Assembly: GCA_023231105.1 (NCBI GenBank)
Contig: JALNWB010000022.1
Location: forward strand, 1 to 37,851
DNA: 37,851 nt
DNA from: Ignavibacteriaceae bacterium
Lineage (GTDB): Bacteria > Bacteroidota > Ignavibacteria > Ignavibacteriales > Ignavibacteriaceae
Direction: 5' to 3'
In this document: positions 16,151-23,588 of the stretch, in pieces
Layout of the letters: every line of letters begins with the position of its first letter
Position numbering within the stretch: the first letter of the stretch is position 1
Notes under the pieces: model-generated
Seen by the model: only the letters and a program-made list of their open reading frames with translations
Databases searched by the model: none
Told to the model about the DNA's origin: nothing
Program-made: the position numbers and the translations under genes

Positions 16151-16195
16151 TGATTCGACTATTCAGGCGGCAAACCGACAGAATAGGCGAGTGGA
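16151..16195. promoter_or_regulatory. Putative activator site upstream of the second sigma-54 promoter
   Basis: It contains the inverted repeat CGACTATTC (16156-16164) / GAATAGGCG (16181-16189), 8 of 9 positions pairing. Its left half, TTCGACT, is identical to that at 10946-10952, and the whole block aligns loosely with 10941-10990. It lies about 50 bases upstream of the -24 element. A further similar half (GTCGGCTTCGAA) occurs at 16215-16226. Confidence 0.5.
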
Positions 16196-16281
16196 TATTA
16201 TTCCATTGCGGTCATGTCGGCTTCGAATTAGCTTAAATGTTGGTGGATGAGTTTTAAAATACGTGCAGCGTGGGAAGTTTA

Positions 16282-16318
16282 AAATAAAAAGAGCCGCGCA
16301 ATGGCGGCTCTTCTTTTA
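16282..16318 (-). terminator. Terminator of the nonahaem cytochrome gene
   Basis: GAGCCGC-N6-GCGGCTC is flanked by an A-rich stretch (T-tract on the minus strand) and by TTCTTTT on the other side. It starts about 30 bases after the cytochrome gene. It shares its stem and left flank with the hairpin at 7652-7679. The remaining bases of the 16024-16341 spacer hold only the promoter and activator block described separately. Confidence 0.8.
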
Positions 16319-16341
16319 GAAAGGTTTTCTTTCTGATGAAA

Positions 16342-18771
16342 TTACTTCAGAAGGATCATCTTCTTCGTTTGTCTGAAACTGTTCGATCCGTCAACTGCAT
16401 TGGCTTCTATTGAGTAGAAGTAAATACCTGATGAGAATTCCGCATTTTCATGGGCTGTGTTCATCGTAACTTCATAGTTTCCGGCTGGCTTAGTTCCGCT
16501 TACGAGAACTTTTACTAATTCACCGGTTACTTTGTAAATTGATATCTTCACATTGCTATCGAACGGCAACGCATAACGAATTGTCGTTGATGGGTTAAAC
16601 GGATTCGGGTAGTTCTGTGATAAGCTGAATGATTTTGGAGCTGAGGTATAGCTTACATTTACTTCTTTTGAGAAGATAGCTGTTCCGTCAAAATCAACTT
16701 GACGTAATCTGTAAGAAATACTTCCTGATACAGATACTTTTGATAAGTTATCTGAATAGCTGTATCTGCTAATTTCGGTTGAAGTTCCTTTACCGTTAAC
16801 AAAACTGATGGTTTCCCATTTGGTTCCGATTTTACGTTGAACTTCAAATCCTTTATTATTCTTTTCGGTAGCTGTCTGCCATTGTAAGCTAACAGCGCTA
16901 TTATTTACGGAAGCGCTAAATGAACTTAATTCAACAGGAATGTCTCCAAATTTAACATACTGAATAGTGTATTGGAGTAAACTGATAGCAAGTCTCATGT
17001 TATGAGCGCCGTGGCTTAAATCATTCTCTAACCAACGATAATTGTAAATACCATCAAGATTTCTTGGGAAATAATCGTTGGTAACAATGGCGAGTGAATC
17101 TGCTTTTCCGTTAGCGATAGTACCGTCGGCTTTAAGGTCAAGCAATGATTTTAAGTTAGCCATTAAGCCGTCAAATTCAACCATCGATCCTTCGACAATT
17201 CCATCACCATCATAATCTGCACCGGCTTTAATATCTTCAAATGAATTGATATTTCCATGGCATGATCTACAAGCAGTAACTTTATCATTACCATTAGCGT
17301 CAACCATTTTCATTGAGTGATCTGCAGTTGCGTCTGTGCTGCCAACAGGTTGAGCCATGTGGCAGGTAACGCACGCATCTGCAACGCCGTCGTGTGTCAT
17401 TGTACCAACAAGACTTGTAATTTTTCCTTCAAAATTATTAAAGTTTAATCCTAAGAAAACGTCTCCCTGGAAGCCTTCATGTGTACTGAAAGATGGGAAT
17501 ACAGTTCCTTTTATTCCGGCAGAATCAACTAAAGACTTTTTATTATTTACCATTCTAAGTGTATTATCATAACGGCTATGATGGCAATTCATACAAAGTA
17601 AACCTTTGCCGCCAACGCCAACAGGAGGTTTTGCACCGTTTGTCAGTGAATCAAGAACCATAGTTCTTAATTGATTCGGATTTGTTGCATCATGCGGATC
17701 ATGGCAGGTTGCGCATGAAACTGAAGGATAAAAATCAGAAACAGCATAACCGGGGTTAGCTTTATTATTGATAAATTTAACGAATGCCTGGCCGCTATGG
17801 CAAGGGAAACAACCTGTTGAAGTACTGGAAGCCCCTTTGCTTATTGCCATATTTGAATGTGTAGATTGTGACCATGTAGCGAAAGGACCTTTTGTGGTAG
17901 ATTTTTCGTGACATTGTCCGCAAACACCTGCGCCAACACTTTTACCAATTTTAGTTTTGTCACCATTGTGGTCAGTTCCAGCTCCATGGCAAGATTCACA
18001 AGTAATAGCAGCTGCTTTTGCAACAGTAGAATAACTTGAGTTCATCAAATTCCAGCGGATAGGATCATTAGGTTTGAAGTAAGCTGTCGTCTTAGCAGCA
18101 TTCATAGAGTCAACACCGGTTTGGTACCAGGTAGTATCCCAGCCGGTAGTATAGGCTAAATTAGCAAAGTTACCGTTAGCAACATTCTTTTCCCAACCGG
18201 TAGTATGGCATTTTACGCAATAGGTTCCGTATGAAGCTACATAACTTGTAGTATTAACAGATAAGGTACCTTTGATGCCTCTTTCATACATAGTAGAATG
18301 GTTTGTTGCAAGATAAGTTGATTGATTGGGATGACAGGTAAGACAACTTAATGCTGGTGATTTCGGCAAGCCCATATAAGTGCTTGCAAAAACGGTATCA
18401 GCAGAAGTTTTAGCTCCGCCGTTAACGCTTACCGTAACAATATATTGTCCGGTAACATCTGCAACAAATTTTGTTGTTTGTTTATCAACTGTATCTAAAG
18501 CAGCTGTTGAACCGGCAGGTTTAGAAGTTAAAGTCCATGCAAAAGAAGTAACAATAGTAGTTTTTGAGCCGGTTGTATCGGCTGAAAAATAAACAGGTTG
18601 TCCTTTTGCGAAAACTCTAAGTCCACTTGATACCGGCCAGGTAGTTGCTGTTGACGAACTAAGACCGAGTGTAAGTGGAGATTTTGCTAACCGTTGTACT
18701 TTTACCGCCTGTGGAAAAGCTAACGTAGCAACGAAGAGTGCGAGAAAAACAAAACGTACATATCGTTTCAT
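16342..18771 (-). CDS. Secreted nonahaem c-type cytochrome with T9SS sorting domain
   Basis: 809 residues: a signal peptide (1-20), an Ig/PKD-like domain (about 55-130), then a haem region with nine CxxCH motifs (residues 143, 185, 258, 284, 321, 353, 393, 467, 501). A calcium-type loop DYDGDGIVEG (about 519-528) follows, then a fibronectin-like segment (VELSSFSASVNNSAVSLQWQTA) and a T9SS type A sorting domain (QNYPNPFNPSTTIRY..KKMILLK). It should be exported through the outer membrane and attached to the surface, where it may pass electrons to or from outside acceptors, or act in nitrogen or sulfur redox chemistry. The haem pattern is loosely like cytochrome c554-type proteins, but no specific reaction can be claimed. 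GAGGA precedes the ATG. It is paralogous to the gene at 1-632, including the promoter. Confidence 0.92.
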   Translation of the reverse strand: MKRYVRFVFLALFVATLAFPQAVKVQRLAKSPLTLGLSSSTATTWPVSSGLRVFAKGQPVYFSADTTGSKTTIVTSFAWTLTSKPAGSTAALDTVDKQTTKFVADVTGQYIVTVSVNGGAKTSADTVFASTYMGLPKSPALSCLTCHPNQSTYLATNHSTMYERGIKGTLSVNTTSYVASYGTYCVKCHTTGWEKNVANGNFANLAYTTGWDTTWYQTGVDSMNAAKTTAYFKPNDPIRWNLMNSSYSTVAKAAAITCESCHGAGTDHNGDKTKIGKSVGAGVCGQCHEKSTTKGPFATWSQSTHSNMAISKGASSTSTGCFPCHSGQAFVKFINNKANPGYAVSDFYPSVSCATCHDPHDATNPNQLRTMVLDSLTNGAKPPVGVGGKGLLCMNCHHSRYDNTLRMVNNKKSLVDSAGIKGTVFPSFSTHEGFQGDVFLGLNFNNFEGKITSLVGTMTHDGVADACVTCHMAQPVGSTDATADHSMKMVDANGNDKVTACRSCHGNINSFEDIKAGADYDGDGIVEGSMVEFDGLMANLKSLLDLKADGTIANGKADSLAIVTNDYFPRNLDGIYNYRWLENDLSHGAHNMRLAISLLQYTIQYVKFGDIPVELSSFSASVNNSAVSLQWQTATEKNNKGFEVQRKIGTKWETISFVNGKGTSTEISRYSYSDNLSKVSVSGSISYRLRQVDFDGTAIFSKEVNVSYTSAPKSFSLSQNYPNPFNPSTTIRYALPFDSNVKISIYKVTGELVKVLVSGTKPAGNYEVTMNTAHENAEFSSGIYFYSIEANAVDGSNSFRQTKKMILLK

Positions 18772-18823
18772 AAATGTCCTCTATTAGTATTTTGAAATAT
18801 TAGTTAATTGCGTAACAAATGTA

Positions 18824-18838
18824 GCAAATAATGTTCCA
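18824..18838 (-). promoter_or_regulatory. Sigma-54-like promoter of the nonahaem cytochrome
   Basis: Minus strand TGGAAC-N5-TTGC, 53 bases before the ATG. It has one mismatch to consensus at -24 and a perfect -12. The element and its flanks match those before the paralogue at 686-700. No copy of the TTCGACT activator block seen at 10.9 and 16.1 kb was found, so a different activator may be used. Confidence 0.5.
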
Positions 18839-19107
18839 TAAATAAAATTGTTAAATGAGAAGTATTTAATTCAAAAATTAGGTTCTTTTTTTTGCTTATC
18901 AGATTTTAGGAAATTTTTCTATAAACAAAGAATGGTGACTGTTGGCAATTAATGGCTGCGTTCGTTGATTTTTCTCTACCACTTGACCCGAAAATCACAA
19001 CCGACAACTCGCTGCTACGAATCGTCTTTTGTTTTTTCTGCCAAATATTATCGGATTTAAATTGTAAGGTACTATATTTACAAAATCAAATAATCGGGAA
19101 AATAAAT
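18839..19107. other. Divergent spacer between cytochrome and transporter
   Basis: AT-rich; no gene is supported. A frame open from 18952 joins the transporter but its first 52 codons do not look like transporter sequence. A half-dyad GGTTCT is at 18881-18886. No other element was seen. Confidence 0.5.
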
Positions 19108-20454
19108 ATGGATTCTTCTCCAAAGGATGGTTCTCAAAATTCCGGAAGTTGGAATTTTCCAAAAGCATTTTGGACAGCCAACGCAGTTGAACTTTTTGAA
19201 CGAGCGGCTTATTACGCCGTCTTTATAGCCATAACGCTATATTTAACCAATGTTGTTGGTTTTGATGATATCTGGGCTGCGTGGATCGGCGGATTTTTTT
19301 CTGCTGGACTTTATTTTCTTCCTCCTTTCACCGGTGCTTTAGCTGATAAGATCGGATTTCGCAAAGCAATTATTTTAGCATTCTCTCTCCTTACGATCGG
19401 ATATTTTACGCTTGGCGCTCTGCCGTACAAACCGATCGTTGTTCCCGCTATTGTTATATTGATGATTGGTGGTTCGTTTATAAAATCAATTATTACGGGA
19501 ACGGTTGCTAAAACATCAACAGAATTAACAAGAGCAAAAGCCTATTCAATTTTTTATGGGATTGTAAACGTCGGAGCTTTTTTCGGAAAAACAATTGCTT
19601 ATCCCCTTCGGATAAACTTAGGTTTGGAGTCGATAAATTTTTTCTCTGCAACAATGACCTTCATTGCTCTTGTCGCAGTTTTTTTATTTTATAAAAATGT
19701 AGATGCAAATGGTGAGGGGAAAAACATTAAAGAAGTTTGGAGAAGTTTTATCAAAGTCTCAACAAACATCCGGCTGCTTACGCTCATCTTGATCGTTACC
19801 GGATTCTGGATCATTCAGCATCAAATGTATGCAACAATGCCGAAGTATGTTTTACGATTAGTTGGAAAGAACGCTTCCCCTGAATGGATCGCAAACGTTA
19901 ATCCATTTGTAGTAATGACAATGGTTGTGCTTGTTACTCACCTCATGAGGAAAGTTAAATCCATAACCTCCATGAGTATCGGAATGCTGTTAATGCCTTT
20001 ATCTGCAACAACCATGGCTTTAAGCTCGGTTCTTATTACTATCACCGGTGAATCAATTTCTGTTTTCGGATTATTTTCCATGCATCCTATAACTGTTATG
20101 TTGATTGCAGGTATTGCAATTCAAGGATTGGCGGAATGTTTTATTTCTCCCCGTTATTTGGAATTTTTTTCTTTGCAAGCTCCCAAAGGTGAAGAAGGTT
20201 TGTATCTCGGATTTTCACATCTTCATTCATTTCTTGCATCACTGTTGGGATTTGGAATCTCAGGTTACTTGTTGACGGCATATTGTCCTGATCCAACCAC
20301 ATTAACAGCAGCACAACTCCCGACTGCTTATCTTCATGCTCATTATATTTGGTACTATTTTACAGCTATCGGATCAACTTCGGCAATTGCTTTGTTGCTT
20401 TACGGATACATTACAAAAAGGATTGATGTGAAAAAAAAGATGTTTGAGGTTTGA
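19108..20454 (+). CDS. MFS transporter, POT/peptide-transporter-like
   Basis: I start at the ATG at 19108 (MDSSPKDG), giving 448 residues, because GGGAAAA lies just before it and the upstream in-frame stretch is atypical. The segment ANAVELFERAAYYAVFIAITLYL resembles the ExxERFxYYG first-helix motif of proton-dependent oligopeptide transporters, followed by a loop with GALADKIGFRKAIIL as in MFS proteins. About 12 membrane helices are visible. A later segment, GFWIIQHQMYATMPKYV, also fits the POT group. It probably takes up peptides or related solutes with protons; the substrate is not certain. It is divergent from the nonahaem cytochrome and stands alone. Confidence 0.8.
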   Translation: MDSSPKDGSQNSGSWNFPKAFWTANAVELFERAAYYAVFIAITLYLTNVVGFDDIWAAWIGGFFSAGLYFLPPFTGALADKIGFRKAIILAFSLLTIGYFTLGALPYKPIVVPAIVILMIGGSFIKSIITGTVAKTSTELTRAKAYSIFYGIVNVGAFFGKTIAYPLRINLGLESINFFSATMTFIALVAVFLFYKNVDANGEGKNIKEVWRSFIKVSTNIRLLTLILIVTGFWIIQHQMYATMPKYVLRLVGKNASPEWIANVNPFVVMTMVVLVTHLMRKVKSITSMSIGMLLMPLSATTMALSSVLITITGESISVFGLFSMHPITVMLIAGIAIQGLAECFISPRYLEFFSLQAPKGEEGLYLGFSHLHSFLASLLGFGISGYLLTAYCPDPTTLTAAQLPTAYLHAHYIWYYFTAIGSTSAIALLLYGYITKRIDVKKKMFEV

Positions 20455-20607
20455 TGGATGAAGGTTGATGGAAGAATATTTAACGCAAAAACAAAAACTT
20501 CAATCACAATCCTTTTCTGTTGATTGCTGATTGCCAACCGCTGATTGCCGACTGCTGATTGCCAACTGCTGATTGCCGACTGCTGATTGCCGACTGATTT
20601 TTTCTTT
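20455..20607. repeat. Minisatellite: five 14-base tandem copies
   Basis: Units CTGATTGCCRACYG run from 20527 to 20596 (five copies, 1-2 differences), preceded by a partial copy and by GATGAAGGTTGATGG words. The array fills the spacer between the ends of two convergent genes. The last unit runs into ATTTTTTC. No hairpin terminator is visible. Confidence 0.85.
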
Positions 20608-22401
20608 TCACCTTAATAAAACAAGTTTTTTTGTGTCGGAATTTTCTTTTCCTTTGATTTGATAAAAATATACTCCGGAACTTAACGGACTTTTAAAATT
20701 GTCTTCTGCAATCCAACTGTAATCATGCGTTCCTTTTTCTAATTCCCCCAATTCTTTAAAAAAAATATTTTCTCCTAAAAGATTATAAACCTGGAAAGCT
20801 ATTTTTTCATTATCCGGTAAATAAAATTTTATAGTCGTCATTCCGTTAAAAGGATTTGGATAATTCTGTTCTATGTGAAACTTATCCGGCAATAAAAATC
20901 CTTCTTGCTTAATGTCTGTAGCTACCTGCTCCACCATTAACCCGTTGATAACGTTATTCCCAATTTCAGATTGAAAATAAAGGTCAAGAACTCCGTCACT
21001 TACCTGCGTTGTAACTGTAATTGTATAAGCTGAGTTTGTGCCAACTTTCGCAAAAATATCCAGATTATTTTCAACCATTTGGTTTTCAACAAGAACATCA
21101 AAAACACGCTTGCCCACACTACTATAATAATTCTCGGCAAACATCATTGTTACTTTATAAGTACCGTTAGGAACTCTAACACGGTAAGTAGGAAAATCAC
21201 TTCGTTCAGAGCGGAATACCGAATCATCATCCGTATTATTTATTTGAAGATCGGCAGGAAGATTTTTTACTTCGCCGGAAAGAAATCCGTACTCAACTTT
21301 TTCACTCCATTCTTGATCCGGAAGAAAATTGCCAACCACATCTCCGCCAATATTTATTTTTAACGGAAACTGCAACGGTTTGGAATTCTGCATTGTTATT
21401 GCGCGGGTTGTACCTATGTTCCCGAAATTATCTTTTTGATTCAGTACAATTACGTTATAACTCTGCGCCAAATTTATATCCGAAGTTGTTAATTCAACGG
21501 TACGTTTATCATCAAGTAGTTTTACAGATTGAACAGTAATTCCCGGAATTGAATAATTGTTTTTGTTGGCAGCATTTACTCCATTAATTTCTTCAGAAAA
21601 AAAGAGTGTCACTTTATTCTTTTCGGCTCTTGCCCACATTGCAACAGGACCTTTGGTATCTTTATATCCGATGTTTATTTCATCGGTTAAAGCAAGGATC
21701 ATTTTCCCGTTTTCGAAGATGATGTTTTCTTTAATAAAATCGCAGTTGTTTCCATCAAAAGTATGGGTTGCTTTTTCCCATCGTGTTGAATCAAAGGAAT
21801 CCAACTCATCACTCCACTGCAATGTAAAATTATTCCCGGTTCCGTAATTTCCGGTTCCCGGAGTGTAGGAAGAATATTTAATCCAATCGTAGTATGAAAA
21901 AGCCGGGAGAATGTTGTCGCTCCAAGCGCCCACCCAGTTTGAATAAATAGAGTTCCAGACATTCATCATTAATTTTTGCGGCAAGTTAAGAGTTTTAATA
22001 TGATCACCGGTTTGACGATGAACTTCCTTCCCGTCAATAAACCAGGCAACATAATCAGGCGTCCATTCAAATCCATAATCATGATAATCCAACGCCGGAT
22101 TAAAGGTTGTCAATTCATGGTGAACATGGTTTACCTGTCCTTTGGTAATCGGATTAAACTGCACATCGTTTGGGTATCTGCCTAAGATTTCAATATCGAT
22201 TTCATTCCAATCACTGGTGCTGGTTATTTCATGGTAAGTAAAAAATGAAGCAAGCATTCCTTCTTTCCCGGCAGGTTTCATTCTCACTTCAAACTTTCCA
22301 TAAGTAACGGCTTCTTTAGTACGGTATTCGGCTCCTTTATAAAGTTTAGCAAAGAGTGGAAGAGTAAAGAGAAGAATAAAAAGGGAAATAAGTTGTTTCA
22401 T
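20608..22401 (-). CDS. Secreted circularly permuted GH16 beta-glucanase with malectin-like and T9SS domains
   Basis: 597 residues. A signal peptide (1-18) is followed directly by the middle of a GH16 fold (YKGAEYRTKEAVTYGKFEVRMK) and the catalytic motif NEIDIE (nucleophile E67, D69, acid/base E71). Only after it, about 192-240, comes the strand region that normally opens a GH16 domain (LQWSDELDSFDSTRWEKATHTF..NCDFIKENI). This is the arrangement of the naturally permuted Fibrobacter lichenase, so activity on mixed-linked 1,3-1,4 (or 1,3) beta-glucan is likely. An Ig-like part (about 245-345), a malectin-type sugar-binding domain (about 352-500) and a T9SS sorting domain (QNYPNPFNG..KKLVLLR) follow. 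No clear ribosome site precedes the ATG. It is the distal gene of the sugar locus, separated from the PorV-like gene by a long hairpin. Confidence 0.88.
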   Translation of the reverse strand: MKQLISLFILLFTLPLFAKLYKGAEYRTKEAVTYGKFEVRMKPAGKEGMLASFFTYHEITSTSDWNEIDIEILGRYPNDVQFNPITKGQVNHVHHELTTFNPALDYHDYGFEWTPDYVAWFIDGKEVHRQTGDHIKTLNLPQKLMMNVWNSIYSNWVGAWSDNILPAFSYYDWIKYSSYTPGTGNYGTGNNFTLQWSDELDSFDSTRWEKATHTFDGNNCDFIKENIIFENGKMILALTDEINIGYKDTKGPVAMWARAEKNKVTLFFSEEINGVNAANKNNYSIPGITVQSVKLLDDKRTVELTTSDINLAQSYNVIVLNQKDNFGNIGTTRAITMQNSKPLQFPLKINIGGDVVGNFLPDQEWSEKVEYGFLSGEVKNLPADLQINNTDDDSVFRSERSDFPTYRVRVPNGTYKVTMMFAENYYSSVGKRVFDVLVENQMVENNLDIFAKVGTNSAYTITVTTQVSDGVLDLYFQSEIGNNVINGLMVEQVATDIKQEGFLLPDKFHIEQNYPNPFNGMTTIKFYLPDNEKIAFQVYNLLGENIFFKELGELEKGTHDYSWIAEDNFKSPLSSGVYFYQIKGKENSDTKKLVLLR

Positions 22402-22430
22402 ATTGTTATGATGAGAAAGATGAATAAAAA

Positions 22431-22538
22431 GAGACGCACTTTATTAAAGTTGCCATAGGTCATTAGTCAGTAACTTGAAAAATAAATATTTTGCAACTGA
22501 CTAATGACTATTGACTATTGACTATTACGATGCGTCTC
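22431..22538 (-). terminator. Long-loop terminator-like structure after the PorV-like gene
   Basis: On the minus strand GAGACGCA (22538-22531) can pair with TGCGTCTC (22438-22431), followed by five T residues. The loop is 92 bases and contains its own perfect 13-base inverted repeat (22459-22471 with 22496-22508) plus three tandem TGACTAT units. It looks like a simple terminator whose loop has taken up a small palindromic element. Confidence 0.55.
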
Positions 22539-22549
22539 ATAAACCTTAA

Positions 22550-23575
22550 TTAAAAAACAATACCGATGGTAAATTTCTGTATGTTGCTTAATCTTCCAAA
22601 ATTTTGATAAGCATAATCAAGTTTGATGGCAAGATTGTTTAACAGCGCTTGCTTAACGCCAAAACCAAGAGCAAAGGATTCTTCAGTATCAGCGAGGAAT
22701 AACGACTTATATCCGCCGCGGAGAAAAAGAAAATCATTATAAGCATATTCTGCACCAACGTTAATGCTTTCATAATTATCACTTGGATGTAATGCATCAA
22801 GAGCAAGAGTAATTTTGTGATCATCTAAAATATGGAAGCTGTACCCGAGTCCAACTCTAAAATTAAGAGGCAATGCCCAATCATCAGTTTGCAAATTTGC
22901 AGGAATACTTCCGTTGTTTCCGGTAGATGTTGGATCCAAATCATGCAACACCAAATTCGAAGTTCCGTCCAATCTCATTTTAGTGCCGAAATTTGAAATA
23001 GACATACCTAATACTATTCCATCGAATGGTGTAACATATTGAACTCCAAGATCAAGTGCGATAGCGGTAGCAGACATTTTCCATATCGATTGATAAACAA
23101 TTTTGGGAGTAAATCCAATCGCAAAATTGTCGGTCAAATTCATTGCATAAGATAATGCAAAGACCGCGTCGGTAGCTGAAAAAAGTTCACCGGTTCCATT
23201 CGGCGCGTCAATCGTTGTAACTTTCATATCGCCGTATTCGGAAGAAGTAAAACTTAATCCGATAGTTCCGGCATCACCTAAATTGACATAGCCTGAAACA
23301 AAGTTATAATTTACGTCAGCGAACCATGCAGTTCTATCGAACATGGCGCCTGTGCCATGAAGTTTTGCCAAACCGGCAGGGTTCCAATAAACGGCGCTCG
23401 CATCATCAGACAAAGAAACATACGCGCTCCCCATAGAAGTTGCTCTTGCGCCTTGACCGATTGAAAGGAAAGGAGCGGCAACGGTTCCTTTTTTTGAAAC
23501 ATCTTTTATTGATTGAGAAAAGGTGTTTCCAACAATAATGAAGAAAAGCATTGTTAGTTTTAATAGTGTTTTCAT
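22550..23575 (-). CDS. PorV/PorQ-like outer-membrane barrel protein
   Basis: 341 residues from the ATG at 23575; a GTG four codons earlier is part of the ribosome site AAGGTGG, so the later start is preferred. A signal peptide is followed by the typical opening of this family (LSIGQGARATSMGSAYVSLSDDASAVYWNPAGLAKL) and barrel strands to the end (IQKFTIGIVF). PorV is the T9SS shuttle that brings cargo to the surface attachment step; members of this family beside secreted genes may serve particular cargo. It follows the 1064-residue T9SS protein by 13 bases and is the last gene of a three-gene unit (receptor, surface protein, barrel). Confidence 0.85.
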   Translation of the reverse strand: MKTLLKLTMLFFIIVGNTFSQSIKDVSKKGTVAAPFLSIGQGARATSMGSAYVSLSDDASAVYWNPAGLAKLHGTGAMFDRTAWFADVNYNFVSGYVNLGDAGTIGLSFTSSEYGDMKVTTIDAPNGTGELFSATDAVFALSYAMNLTDNFAIGFTPKIVYQSIWKMSATAIALDLGVQYVTPFDGIVLGMSISNFGTKMRLDGTSNLVLHDLDPTSTGNNGSIPANLQTDDWALPLNFRVGLGYSFHILDDHKITLALDALHPSDNYESINVGAEYAYNDFLFLRGGYKSLFLADTEESFALGFGVKQALLNNLAIKLDYAYQNFGRLSNIQKFTIGIVF

Positions 23576-23588
23576 AGTTAGTTCCACC

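Noticed and set aside
18952..19107. In-frame N-terminal extension of the MFS transporter
   Set aside because: The added 52 residues lack transporter character, no ribosome site precedes them, while GGGAAAA precedes the ATG at 19108.
20527..20596. Tandem repeats considered as a CRISPR array
   Set aside because: Units are 14 bases and directly adjacent with no spacers; no cas genes.
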